DNA from: Solea solea
Taxonomy: Eukaryota > Chordata > Actinopteri > Pleuronectiformes > Soleidae
Length of the DNA stretch: 64,000 nucleotides
Direction of reading: 5' to 3'
Assembly: GCF_958295425.1 (NCBI RefSeq)
Contig: NC_081139.1
Coordinates: forward strand, 24,596,888-24,660,887
Below are positions 24,601 through 36,665 of this stretch, piece by piece. The translations under genes and the position numbers were made by a program. Positions within the stretch are counted from its first letter, which is position 1. Every line of letters begins with the position of its first letter. The notes under the pieces are model-generated. The model was not told the DNA's origin. It made no database searches and worked only from the letters and a program-made list of their open reading frames with translations.

Positions 24601-27600
24601 GTAGGCTGAATTATGACTTTAAATATAAAACAATATGGACAGACTGAACCTGAATGAGAGACATACCATCACTGATTGGCTGTTTTTGTACTGGTGCTTT
24701 TTTGTATTCAGGTTCTCCTCTCTCGTCTGGGGGGTCTGTGATTTGGCCCGTGATGCCGGTGGAGGCTAACTTCTCCTCATCTGTGGCGTGATGAACCCGC
24801 TGTGTGATCTCTGGAGTCTGAACTACCACCTCGTCTTCCTCCTACAGACATGACAGCAAGATAAGACTCACATGGAACTGCTGCTATACAACATACAGTA
24901 CTTAGGATATCTTCGGAGGGAGGAGGAGGAGGAGGAGGAGGTGATGTTTAAGCCATGTGGATGCCAAAGACTAACACTTGACCCAATATTTGATAAGTCA
25001 CAGGTGTGTCACTGTGCCAAGCTAGAGCCAGATACTGCCGACACTGTGTGTTGTGTCAGCTGAAATGTTTCACTTTACTGCTGCAGTGACACCGCAATGT
25101 CTATTATTCAGCAGCTGTCCAACCTCTTGGCCTCTCTCTCTCTCTCTCTCTCTCTCGCTCTCTCGCACACACACACACACACACAGCCAAAAACACACAG
25201 TACCTGATTGCACACGTCAAGCACCAAAGACTGGCTTTCATCATATTTCTGTACTTTGCAGGAATTCCTACAAAAAAGCACATGAACACAGAAACAGAGG
25301 AGTTAGAGTATAGAACTTTATGCATTGTAATTAGTGGTCGACCGATATTGGTTTTTCAGGGCCGATATCGATACCAATTATTAGCAGGTAATGAGGCTGA
25401 TAACCAATATTTAGATATGCACTTATGGTAAAAACTTAGAAATTGGAATTTTACAAACTCCAACAAACTTTATTTTCATGTTTATCAATAGTTTTAACGT
25501 GAACTTTAGTGCTGCCCTCTAATGGGCTAAGAGCAAAAAATAATAGCATATCCTTTCATTCTTTTTTTTCCGTATTTGGTGCCTTTGTTGCCATTTATAT
25601 GGATGTTTGACAATGAATTCTAATTTCCCTTAATAATTGGCCAGGCTGATAATTGGATGACTCCTAATTTTAACTCATAACAGATTTTAATTTGCAGTAA
25701 GATCACTTTGTAATTACTTAATAATATCATCATCGATAAAATAAAATGGCCATACCGATAATCAGCAAAATGTCAGTTCCACAATAAGGTTGTAGCTTCT
25801 ACAACCATAGAGCTACAAACAATTCTGTACTTTGCTGCATGGCCCTGTGAGGTGCGGCAACTAACCACACTGTTTGGGCCCGATTTCCACAGGGACGCAT
25901 TAAACTGGGAGGGAACGGCCTTGCTGATTGAGGTGAAACTGAGGAAGATGCATACTCCTTCAAAAGTCAGTCATGACACAGCACATGCCAAAGTGAGAGA
26001 ATAAAATGGGAAGAGAGCATGCATGAAAGTCAGCATCAATAGTGAGAGAGTACTTACAACAGAAAACAGAGAAACTTGACGTGTTCAGATTTCCTGAGGC
26101 AAAGAGAGATGGACGAAAGCAGAAATCGAAGGATGCGCAACATACAAGGAAAGGAAGGACGGAAGATGAAGGGGAATACGGCGAGGGATGAGGAGGGTTT
26201 TCATAAGGGAATGAGGAACGGGGGGAAAAGACCACGGAGAGTGAGTGATTGACTACATGTGTTCAGCTCAGCATGTTAGACACTTGGTATAGTTAAAGAT
26301 TTGAGCATAAACACAAGAGGCCGACAGCCCTTGGAAAGTTGAAAGCAATTCTTACAGCCTAAATATAACCTATTTTGCAATAGCATGAATGGTCAGTATG
26401 TAGTGTGAAGTGTTTGCCATATTTCACAGCATTGCTTGGTTTGCCTCCATACTCCCTCAACCAAACATAGAGAATTAAATCTTTTTTTAACCTCAGAGGC
26501 GAAAAGCAAGATTGCAAACATAAGAAAGGAAATTAAATCTCAGGTAACATCTCTCTTGACTTACGTAATTGTCTTCTCTTTGCCTTTTTTGGGAATCTGC
26601 CTCACTTTCTTCTCACTGGACAAGTGCCCAGCTTTCTGTTTGCCTCCATCTTTCACCATCTTCTCAGGCTGAGCAGCACTGCTAGATGAATCCTCTGTGC
26701 TCAGGCTCTTGGAGGGTTTAAAAGGGTCCACAGAGTCATCAAAAGTGTCTGGGTCAAAGCTGTAGGAGCCCTTAGGAAGCACCGGAGAGCTGCTAACCTT
26801 GCTATTACTACCAAACGGATTGAAGTCTGGATCGTCCCACTGAGTGGGATCAAAGTTATATGCTCCTGATTTAGTGGGAATATCGTCAAGGTTCAGAGTT
26901 TCTAAATTTTCTGAAACTGGCAAAGCAGTTTCTGGAAGAGGATCTGAAACTGGTTCTGATATTGACTGGGACACTGGTTCTGGTATTGGTTGAGATGCTG
27001 GTTCTGACACTGTAGGTTCTTGTGCAGGTTTGCATGAAGCCTCTGATCCTTTGGGCCTCTGCTTCTTAGCTCCGAATTTGCTGGTTGTCTTTTTTCCACC
27101 CAGTTTCCTCGGAGGTGGCTTGCTGACCTTCCCCTCATCCAGGCTAAACTCCAACATCACAGGTTTTGTCTCGGATGAAGGCTCCATCACCTCTGCTTCT
27201 GCTGCTGTGCTGCGCTCACAGACAGGTAATGAGCTACCAAGTGGCTCAAGCCGTGTTAGAGAGTTTGAACCACATGGTGGAGGAGAGTTCTGAATTTTTG
27301 ATCCACCACTGGTAAAAGGGTTAAAGCTGTTATCTAGCTGGTCAGGGTCAAAGTTGTATGTGGCCTTGGGAACTGGAAGTTCTTGTTCCTCATTTGCCTG
27401 AGCAATCTCATTCAAAGTAGTCTCCATTTTCAGACATGGGGGCTTAGATTTTATGGTTTTAGTCTTTTTAATAGGCTCTGTCTGTTCGGGGAAGCCATTG
27501 GACTCTGGTTCTGAAACAACATGAGGTTTATCCTCACAAGGAGAGTTATGGATTTCCGATCCACCCCTGGTCAAGGGGTTAAAGCTGTCATCCTGCTGGT

Positions 27601-30600
27601 CAGGCTCAAAGTTGTATGTAGCCTTGGAAAAAGAATGTTCTTGGTCCTGAGCAATCTCATTCAATGTAGCATCCGTTTTCAGAGATTGAGGCATAGATTT
27701 GCTGGTTTTAGTTTTTTGAGTAGGCTTTGACTGTTTGGGGGAGTCATTGGATGCTGGTTCTGAAATAGCAGGAGGTATTTCCTCTGAAGGAGAGTTAGGG
27801 ATTTTGGATCCACCCTTGGTAAAAGGGTTGAAGCTGTTATCCAGCTGGTCAAGGTCAACGTTGTATGTAGCCTTGGAAACAGGATGGTCTTGTTCATCAC
27901 TTGCCTGAACAATCTCATTCAATGTAGCATCCATTTTCAAAGATGGAGGCTTAGATTTGCCGGTATTAGTTTTTTGAGTAGGCTTTGACTGTTTAGGGGA
28001 GTCATTGGATGCTGGTTCTGAAATAGCAGGAGGTTTTTCCTCTGAAGGAGAGTTAGGGATTTTGGATCCACCCTTGGTAAAGGGGTTAAAGCTACTATCC
28101 AGCTGGTCAAGGTCAAGGTTGTATGTAGCCTTGGGAACTGGAAGTTCTTGTTCCTCATTTGCCTGAACAATCTCATTCAATATAGCATCCATTTTCAAAG
28201 ACGGAGGCTTAGATTTGCTGGTTTTAGTTTTTTGAGTTGGTTTTGACTGTTTGGGGGAGTCATTGGACGCTGGTTCTGAAATAGCAGGAGGCTTTTCCTC
28301 TGAAGGAGAGTTAGGGATTTTGGATCCACCCTTGGTCAAGGGGTTAATGCTGCTATCCAGTTGGTCAGGGTCAAAGTTGTATGTGGCCTTGGGATACATA
28401 ATTTCTTTTCCATCATTTGCCTGAGTTGGTTTTGACTGTTTGGGGGAGTCATTGGACGCTGGTTCTGAAATAGCAGGAGGCTTTTCCTCTGAAGGAGAGT
28501 TAGGGATTTTGGATCCACCCTTGGTCAAGGGGTTAATGCTGCTATCCAGTTGGTCAGGGTCAAAGTTGTATGTGGCCTTGGGATACATAATTTCTTTTCC
28601 ATCATTTGCCTGAGAGAGCTCACTCAATGTAGCATCAGTTTCCAGGGACTGAGATTTCGATTTGCTGGTTTTAGTCTTTTGAGTAGGCTGTGACTCTTTG
28701 GGGGAGCTATTGGACTCTAGTTCTGAAATAGCAGGAGGCTTTTCCTCTGAAGGAGAGTTAGGGATTTTGGATCCACCCATGGTAAAAGGGTTGAAGCTGT
28801 TATCCAGCTGGTCAGGCTCAAAGTTATATGTAGCCTTGGAAACAGGATGTTCTTGTTCATCACTTGCCTGAACAATCTCATTCAATGTAGCATCCATTTT
28901 CAAAGATGGAGGCTTAGATTTGCTGGTTTTAGTTTTTTTTAGAGTAGGCTTTGACTGTTTGGGGGAGTCATTGGACGCTGGTTCTGAAATAGCAGGAGGC
29001 TTTTCCTCTGAAGGAGAGTTAGGGATTTTGGATCCACCCATGGTAAAAGGGTTGAAGCTGTTATCCAGCTGGTCAGTCTCAAAGTTATATGTAGCCTTGG
29101 AAACAGGATGTTCTTGTTCATCACTTGCCTGAACAATCTCATTCAATGTAGCATCCATTTTCAAAGATGGAGGCTTAGATTTGCTGGTTTTAGTTTTTTT
29201 TAGAGTAGGCTTTGACTGTTTGGGGGAGTCATTGGACGCTGGTTCTGAAATAGCAGGAGGCTTTTCCTCTGAAGGAGAGTTAGGGATTTTGGATCCACCC
29301 ATGGTAAAAGGGTTGAAGCTGTTATCCAGCTGGTCAGGCTCAAAGTTATATGTAGCCTTGGAAACAGGATATTCTTGTTCATCACTTGCCTGAACAATCT
29401 CATTCAATGTAGCATCCATTTTCAAAGATGGAGGCTTAGATTGGCTGGTTTTAGTTTTTTTTAGAGTAGGCTTTGACTGTTTGGGGGAGTCATTGGACGC
29501 TGGTTCTGAAATAGCAGGAGGCTTTTCCTCTGAAGGAGAGTTAGGGATTTTGGATCCACCCCTGGTAAAAGGGTTAGAGATGTTATCTAGCTGGTCAGGG
29601 TCAAAGTTGTACGTGGCCTTTGGAATCGGATGTTCATGTTCCTCATTTGTCTGAGTGTCCTCACTCATTGTATCCTCCATTTTCAGAGAAGCAGGCTTGG
29701 TTTCTGTGGTTTTAGTCTTTTCAGTAGGCTCTGTGTGTTTGTGGGAGCCACTGGACTCTGGTCCTGAAACAGCATGAGGTTTCTCCTCTAAAGGAGAGTT
29801 AGGGATTTTGGATCCACCCCTGGTAAAAGGGTTAGAGATGTTATCTAGCTGGTCGTGGTCACAGTTGTACGTGTCCTTTGGAACCGGACGTTCTTGTTCC
29901 TCATTTGTCTGAGTGATCTCGTTCAATGTAGCATCTGTTTTCAGAGATGGACACTTAGATTTGTTGGTTTTAGTCTTTTGAGGCTTTGACTGGGAGCCAT
30001 TGGACTCTGATTCTGAAACAGCATGACGTTTTTCCTCTGGGGGCTCCAGAGATCGGTAGGGTGCAGGTTCACTGCTCAGTTCTGAGTGTGGTACTTGGGT
30101 TGGTTCTGGAGTTGAAGCTGGTACTGCAACAGAATAAGAAGCAGTAGCTGAAGCAGGTGCTTGTGCTGGAGCTGGAGCTAAGAATGGAGCAGGGGCAGGG
30201 GCAGGGGCAAGGGCAGGTACTTGAGTTGGTGCTGTTTCAGCAGCCAGATCCAGTATAGGATCAGTGACTAGGATAGTGGCTGGGGCTTGGGTTAGCTCAG
30301 AGGGTAGTGCTGTGCATTTAGAGAGCTGAGGAGTCGCCTTCATTAATGGTGAATCAAAGACAGGAACAGAGCCTGAAGCTTCTGGATGATCATCTGCTTG
30401 TTCTGCTTCTAGCGTCTGCATGTTTATCTCCAGAGGGCCACCCATGGGCACTGCAGGCTCATCTTGACCCATGCTGTGGCTGGGGAAACTATCCTGATCC
30501 TCGACAGGAGCAGTCACTATCAGGTGTTCTTCCTCATCCAAGTCTGAATAAGAAATGAGAGGAAAAGAAGAACATCAGAATGTACAATAAACATCTACAC

Positions 30601-33600
30601 AAAAATAAAAAAATACAAACAAGCAAAAGAAAAAACATCACACGCACATACATTCACAATCTCTCCAATCAAATCGAACTCAGATGAAGCAGGTGATATC
30701 TGATTGGCTATCTGAAAGCAGGTTACTACCCAACCAACTGCTCCACAGGCTGCAGTTGCCATGGTGATGTCTTACGATGAAGCCCATCACATTTAAACTG
30801 AGATGTAGGCCCACATTAGAAAATACAAATACAAAGCCTTATGGTTTGCTGTGTGTTATACATTCAGCACAACGGCAACAGCAGCAGCTGCGATGTTGCA
30901 ATTATAACCTCCACCTCCTATTGAGACATCCACAACATATTTCAGTGAGTCTGTCATCCTCGTCATATTCATGTATTTATTGCGTTGCTAGGAGACTGGC
31001 ACTGTCTGCTGTGTTTCTACTGTACCTCAGTTCACATTAGCATGTCACCTGAGTGTCATTTTCGTATGTATTAAACATGCCCATGCAAACATATCCATAC
31101 ACATATTCAGCACAATGTTTTGTTAAAAGCTCTTTTTGTTCCCTGACTTTGTTTGTACAGATGCAGAACACATCACACAGCACCTATAATGTGTATTTTA
31201 TGCAAATTATTTTCAATTTGTTTTATTGTTTTAAGTGCTAAATATGATTTGTTGTTCTCTGAAAACAAATGAGAAATGTCGAGCATGCAGCGCAATAAAG
31301 TTCAAAGTTAGTTAAAGTTGCTGGGGAATTTTGGTAAAATTTTGAGAAAAAACTATTTGAATGAGCACAGACAAAATCGCAGAAAACCAGAGTGAGTCAG
31401 AGAGGTTTGAAAAGGAACTTCAGCTCCCTTCTCCCAGGGATCAAACATCCTCCTCCAGCAGCTGCAGGGAAGCATGTTTGTGGTTGAAACAAAGGTGAAC
31501 TCCCTCCTCTCGACATTCTGCCTGACCTGCAGGAGCTGTTCTACCAGTAATCCTTTCCGTAACAGCAGCTGCTTTATCTACTGTAAATACCAAAGAATTC
31601 CAGAATAAAACTACATACATAACAGAGCCGCTTGATGTTGTCAGTCTGACAACAATTTTATAGGTCACTACCCTTAGTGTGACCTCAATCAATGACACGC
31701 AGAACCAAAGCTTTTGTTGAACTTGTTGAATTCCAGAGCAAAGGTCATTCCCACACTCTGCTACAGGCTCCTCCCCTCAGTATTTAAATAATGATAATGT
31801 CAGTGCATCTGCCATCATCACACACCCATAACCCACCCAAAATCCCTACTCTGTGTGTACACACAGAGTACACAAGTTTAAATACCAAGTATGTGGTACT
31901 TCTTAAGTATTAAGTAACCTTAGGAAGTCTTGTTTTAATAAAGCAATGCACTGAGCGTTTGGAACATGTGGTAAATTCTTATTAAAAGAAGAAAAGCAGT
32001 AGACAGGTAAGTTCCTGAAACAGCCGAGTACATGTGTATCCAATCACTCAAAGCCTGGTGAACTTGATACACCACAAAATTCCCACATGCACAAATGTGC
32101 TGCTTAAAGTAATTATTATAACATATGGAATATATAAAGGTCCAGTGTGTAACATTAGGAGGGCTACCTTATATGTGTTTGTATAAATGTGTAATTGCAT
32201 TAAAAACTAAAATAATTTTCATTTCCCAGCCTTTAAATAAGAATTTTATACGTACTTGAGGCAAAGGCCTCCCAGTGAGAAAATGTACGTTGCTTTACAG
32301 ATGCCACTATTTTGCACTGCCATATTTCAACAGTAAAAATTTGTAATGCTAATGAGAAACTTCAGTTCCCCTGAGGTGCTACTGTGGTGTGGTTCCATTG
32401 TCTGTCTGTCTGTCCTGCAGTCTCACCTGGTCTGTCTGCATCAGTGTTGTTGTTCTCCAGCTCTCCCTGGATGGTCGAAAGGGTGCGGACAGGAGTTACT
32501 GCTTCAGGGGTGCCAAAATTACCCTCTGAGTCAGAGCTGTGGTAGTCAGAGAGAAAAGGAGACAGGGAGAGAGAGCGAGAGAGACAACATTAACTTTCCA
32601 AACCACAACATGGATCAGCAACTGTTAATCTCCAAAAGCCAAAATAGTGAATTGGCAACAAACGACCTCAACAAACCCAACAGAGCTGTACTAACGGCAT
32701 CGATGCAGCTATTTCCATCACAAACTTAAGAAATCATACGGTTGTCTTACATTGTTTGACTTGAGGCAGAAAGAGGTAAAACTATCCAATGTTTCATCTC
32801 AAATGATAAAAAACTATGTAGTGTGACAGAATTATCTTGCCACCCTCTGTAGACTGGACAACATTGATCTAAGATGTGATGCCACAAAACTGTTGACAAG
32901 TTTTGATGAAACAAACTGAATATAAACAGTCAATCACAGCGGCAGCAGCAGCAAAGTGAGATTACAACACTGATAAAGTACAAAGACACATAGAGGAAGA
33001 GAAAATAGGGCAGCTCGCTATTTCCTGTGCCGTGAGCACCATACGCCATGAATTATGAGGCAGTAATGTTTAAGATATAAATGATATATTCAGTTGAAAT
33101 GAATAAATGAAGCATTTCACTTGAATACAGTTTGTTGTTTCCAAACCAACTGCTGGTTTTAGTCTGGTGTGTAATGGCATAAAATGTGATCTAACCCTTT
33201 CAGGAAGCTACTACATGATATTGACATCACTCTGGGTAAATAACTACTGAAACAATAAACAATAAAACCAAAACAAACTCTCATGGATTCTGGCATTTGA
33301 CCTAAAACATTCAGGGTGGTGATTATTAGTATACGTGAGCACAAAGCTGTTAATCACAAGGCAATGACAGTGTCGTAAAGCTCAGACACGAATGCTTGTT
33401 TTAGAGCATGTGTCATCGCTGTGTGTTTCATTGTGATGTCACAATGACATCATTAATGTCCAGTGCTGGGGTGTGTGATGTTTCTCTCAAACAACAGAAA
33501 TGAGGGTGCATAGCCAGACGAGGCGGAGACAAAACATTTTGAGTCTTAATCAGAGCCACACCATGTGTCAACAACACTGTGCAGTAAACACATGTGTTTC

Positions 33601-33875
33601 CTCTCCTCTCTTCTTCCTCTTTCCTTTCCATCTCACCAGACAGAAACACTGTACTAACACGCATGTGCTCTGGTCCAGACAGTGGTGGTGGTCTCTGAGC
33701 TCCAGCACAACACTTGCCTGCAGCCCTGTGATCTGTCCTCCTCCTCCTCCTCCTCCTGTCTTCGCTCCCTCTCCTCACTGGCCTCCTGCCCCTCTTCATC
33801 CTCCGCTTCTCCCTCTCCCCCTCGCACTGTTGTCCACGTCCATTTGGCCCATGACACCGGTGACAGCCAAGACAT
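17915..33875 (-). CDS. tacc1: transforming acidic coiled-coil protein 1 (TACC1), full gene
   Basis: TACC proteins bind Aurora A and XMAP215/chTOG and act at centrosomes and microtubule plus ends. Thirteen phase-compatible minus-strand coding exons: 33875-33718, 32536-32427, 30543-26565, 25267-25204, 24841-24667, 22926-22862, 21651-21520, 20302-20226, 20125-20082, 19362-19199, 19116-19010, 18910-18790, 17980-17915 (stop). Total 5262 nt, 1753 aa; human TACC1 is about 805 aa. TACC1 signatures: N-terminal [57 protein letters not shown], and a C-terminal TACC coiled coil (about residues 1555-1753) with [20 protein letters not shown] and [19 protein letters not shown]. These favour TACC1 over TACC2/3. 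The excess length lies in exon 3, a tandem module array. Intron 1 appears to use a GC donor. Confidence 0.93.
21965..22125. repeat. composite repeat: MITE end plus reverse SINE
   Basis: AGGGCTGGGCGATATG with CACGATATA is a common fish MITE terminus. It abuts CCCAAGGACACATCGGCATG and a tRNA-like CTCTACCACTGATCTACCG, a copy of the SINE at 16000-16195. Confidence 0.55.
22258..22745. mobile_element. large fold-back element, copy 1
   Basis: Bases 22531-22573 and 22656-22700 are inverted copies (TCATTGATATGTTAATAT against ATATTAACATATCAATGA). They flank two tandem GCTATTAGCATGCTAATG units. The left flank (22258-22345, CAGTATGTTTACGCAGG) reappears inverted at the right end of the copy near 60.0-60.4 kb. 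It lies in a tacc1 intron. Confidence 0.65.
23045..23300 (+). repeat. dispersed teleost repeat, degraded
   Basis: Shares GGAGGGAACCCATGCACACA, GCAAACTCCACACAGAAA and CGAAACAGTGACCTTCTTGC with the more intact copies at 56775-57560. Confidence 0.55.
23345..23480. repeat. SINE-like repeat fragment
   Basis: GGGGACTGGGTGCCTTGCTA, then AGGGGCACCACAGCC and GATTGAACCAGCAAACC, a tRNA-like B-box context common in fish interspersed repeats. Confidence 0.4.
24355..24425 (+). repeat. RTE-type LINE 3' tail
   Basis: GATCGGCTGTGGCAACCCC, then TAATGGGAGAAGCCGAAAG and an AAGAAGAAG-like end. The same tail occurs in reverse near 41340-41400, attached to LINE coding remnants. Confidence 0.6.
25131..25186. repeat. 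CT/CA compound microsatellite beside a tacc1 splice donor
   Basis: About 34 bp of CT repeat followed by about 22 bp of CA repeat. It ends 16 bases inside the intron that follows tacc1 exon 25267-25204. Confidence 0.9.
25330..25780. mobile_element. probable hAT-type MITE
   Basis: Starts TTAGTGGTCGACCGATATTGG, with GGGCCGATATCGATACC; the distal part contains GGCCATACCGATAATCAGC. TGGTCGACCGATA is a familiar fish non-autonomous DNA transposon end. Boundaries are approximate. Confidence 0.5.
26565..30543 (-). CDS. tacc1: tacc1 giant exon 3 with SPAZ/SDP-like module array
   Basis: One uninterrupted 3979-bp exon (about residues 90-1415), with acceptor TTATTCAG and donor GTAAGT in phase 2. Order: acidic start, a Pro/Ala stretch rich in PAPAP, eleven tandem modules, then a LEFSLDEG and PRKLGGKK segment shared with other TACC1 proteins. 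The two canonical SPAZ motifs follow ([19 protein letters not shown] and [19 protein letters not shown]). The exon ends in a basic KKGKEKTI run that continues into [15 protein letters not shown] of the next exon. Confidence 0.92.
27270..29990 (-). repeat. in-frame tandem module array within tacc1
   Basis: Eleven copies of a module whose core reads [18 protein letters not shown], then [21 protein letters not shown] Ser/Pro/Lys linker and DATLNEIVQ complete it. The shared GATCCACC anchor (plus strand) recurs at 27300 (GATCCACCA), 27558, 27807, 28065, 28323, 28512, 28770, 29031, 29292, 29553 and 29811. Spacings are 258, 249, 258, 258, 189, 258, 261, 261, 261 and 258 bp, all multiples of three. 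The 189-bp unit lacks 23 codons of linker. Confidence 0.93.
30544..32426. other. tacc1 intron 2
   Basis: No exon or strong repeat recognised. It contains AT-rich sequence and a short direct/inverted tract CTCTGTGTGTACACACAGAG near 31850. Confidence 0.4.
32427..32536 (-). CDS. tacc1: tacc1 coding exon 2
   Basis: Acceptor ACCACAG, then [18 protein letters not shown] and a Gln/Asn-rich tail; it ends in phase 1 before GTGAGAC. The GNFxTPEAxTP block is diagnostic of TACC1. Confidence 0.85.
33718..33875 (-). CDS. tacc1: tacc1 coding exon 1
   Basis: ATG at 33875 gives [20 protein letters not shown], matching the TACC1 N-terminus, then a very acidic Glu-rich run. The exon ends CTGCAG followed by GCAAGT, a consensus GC-type donor. 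Phase 2 at this donor is the only choice that both resembles a strong splice site and restores the conserved SSDSEG junction with exon 2. The codon before it is GTG, so earlier initiation is unlikely. Confidence 0.82.
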
Positions 33876-36625
33876 CACTCCTCTTTCCTTAGGATTCCTC
33901 GACCCTCTGTTGAATCAACGATGGCCAAGGACTGCCGTTGTTGTTTTTCCCCAGATCCTCTTTTCAAGTGTTTCTTCCTCAGATTTTTACCCATGCAGCA
34001 GCTCTCACATCTTTCCACAGAGCTCCTCTCTTCACACGAGTACCTGGTTGTCCATGAAATGAAGAAGACATTTCTTTTCCATTCTTCTTTTTTTGTATTC
34101 TATCAATCTTTCTCTCACTTCGCTCTTTTTTCTAACCCCAGTCAAGGTCTCTCCTCCTCCTCTTCCTCTGTGGCAGAATACCACAGCACTGATCAGCTGG
34201 TTTCCAATATGCTGCTGTTTCTTTGCCTCTCCTCTTCTGCACCCCCTCCACACCAGGCCAGTCCACTGACAGAGAAAGCAGAGGGGGGAAGCTAAGATCA
34301 CGCACACAGCTTCTCTGCACTCAGTTAAACTAAGTCCCCCTGTGGTTGGAAAGTGGTATTTCCCTGTCAGACTGCTCTTCTTCCACTCTGAGGTGGGGGG
34401 GAGTCAGAAAACAAACACAGGAGGAGGTAGAGGAGGAGGTGGAGTCTGGGTCTCAACACTTTACAGCCAGCCCAAAGAGAAGTGAGGAATGTGGGACTGG
34501 GTTTTTAAGCCTGAGGGTTTTTTTTAACAGTTACAGTAACAGTTTCTTCTATCCAGTGGCAGGCGTCCACACATGACCACGGGAACCTGTTCTGTTGCAC
34601 AGCCTCAGGTTTTGTGCCTGGCTGAGGTCGTAACACTAACTTAGCCTTCAGTGCACTCAGTAGACAGTGCTATATTATAAATGTTGTCAAGTGAAATTAT
34701 ACTGAGATAGTGGACAGACACATGGAGAGACATAGTTGACCAAATATCAGTTGCTTAGACAGTAAAATTGAATACCTACAATGTTTTTTGATACTTGTAC
34801 CATACATTATGTGAACGGTGTTAACCAGTTAGTTAACCAAAATAAATTTGGGTTGTATTGATATATATATATATACATATAGATATATATACATATATGC
34901 CTGTGTATGCAAATTATTCTTCATGTTTACATAATACAATAACTTTTCATCCAAAAAATAAGCCCTCATGAAAAATATAGCATCATGTTACAATTGTAAA
35001 CACTGCTTTAGGTCGCTTCTATATGTGTAGGTAAACATGAGCAGCAGTTTTTACATCCCACTTTTTTAGACTGGTCTGTATTGGGAAAATCTTTATTGTC
35101 TGTGACTTCTATGCATTTCACTCAAGTCTATCCCATATGCACACCACCACATTTATACAATTTTTTATTACAGTCTTCTTTTAAAAATGAATTTCAGATT
35201 CTCTACCACTGCTGTTCACACTATTTATTGGATCATAACAAATGCAATAGAACTGCAGTACTTAATATTAACAGTGTATTCTGTACAGTATTCAGTATTC
35301 TGTATTCTGTACAGTATTCTGTTGTATTTTATAGTATTCTATTGTTGAAACAGATTGGACATTCGCGTTTACTTACTTCCTTATATTGCTGACTCTTCAA
35401 GCCTGCACACAGATTCCTAGACACTCATGCTGTGACTGTGTCAAATAAAACCTTGGTCTCTAATCTATTTCAAAGATTAACCAAACAAAGCAAACACAAC
35501 TCTGAGCAAAAACACTGAGCAGCAGAGACACACGTGGCTCAGTCAGCCTCACAGTTTCCACATTTTGACCAACACTGGGAGGAGTTTGCGCTCTGTGGCT
35601 CTTGTGGAACATATGGAGTTGGGGCTGATCTCTCGCTGCACTGGTTTTGTGCAGGTATAGCTGTTAGAGGGGAGTTAAAATGATCAACACCAGAGCATGA
35701 GGATCAGTCTGTGTCTTAATGCTGAGAAGTTACCAAGCCACAGTAGAGATCATTTATAGATCAAGCTAAAGAGACCCAGGCCTTCTTTTGTGTTTTGACA
35801 CTTTAGAAATTTAAAAGAGAAGGTGTGATGGTGTGTTTCTGTACATCTGTGTACGGTTTTATTAATAATAGCATCATGTCTGAAAGTAGAAAAAAACATG
35901 GGTCTTTGTTTCCATGGAGTCACTTTTCATTGTGAGTGCCTCTGCGGTCAGCGTAAACTCACAGTAGCCAAAGAAAACTAAGTTACATAAGGCAGGATTC
36001 CTACTACCGTCCCTACATAAGTTAATGCTCAAAATCCAAATCAAAACACTGAACTAAAAACCACAGCTTTTTATTTTCCTGTGCCAGACACACTCAAAGA
36101 GGAGACCTTCAGAGCTGGTGCTTTTCTCGTCTAAAATTAAACAACATCATTAAACATCAGAAGGTAGCGTGAGGCAGCTGTGCATGTCGCCAGATAAAAG
36201 ACCAACCAAGACTGACCAAAAAAGGGCTGCTTTTAACTACCACCACCACCACCATCACTGTCTCAGCTACTGTGGATCCTGCCAAGAAGTTTCTCGCTCC
36301 ACCAAAACCCAAACACATCTCAGCAGAGCTCAGATTTCATACACAGTGGGAGGAACCTGAGAGACATTTTTGAGAAAGTCTTTTAAAAGTGGAAGGAAAA
36401 ACAAACCAATTTCCTTGGTCTATTGTAGAGTTTTCCCCCAGTTCACACAGTTTTTGTCTGTCATATCTTACAATGTGACTAATGGCCTGTTTGAGTCATA
36501 AATTTGAGTCATAAATAGAAAGGTGTTTCAATTTTAGACAACAATACTGGAGCCATGCCGTTACGGTGTTACATAACAGCCCCTCCTCTGTAGCCTGAAA
36601 TAAGTTCAGACTCAGACTGTGTGTA

Positions 36626-36665
<40 letters not shown>

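Noticed and set aside
27521..29403. Many 60-79 codon frames on both strands across the tacc1 exon
   Set aside because: They repeat at the module period and are shadows of the true tacc1 frame.
27270..29990. CRISPR-like array
   Set aside because: Direct repeats are large, protein-coding and in frame in a vertebrate gene; there are no spacers. The 52-kb minisatellite is likewise contiguous with no spacers.
33428..33799. Arg-rich 123-codon minus-strand frame
   Set aside because: Alternative frame of the Glu-rich tacc1 first exon, which has clear TACC1 homology in another frame.
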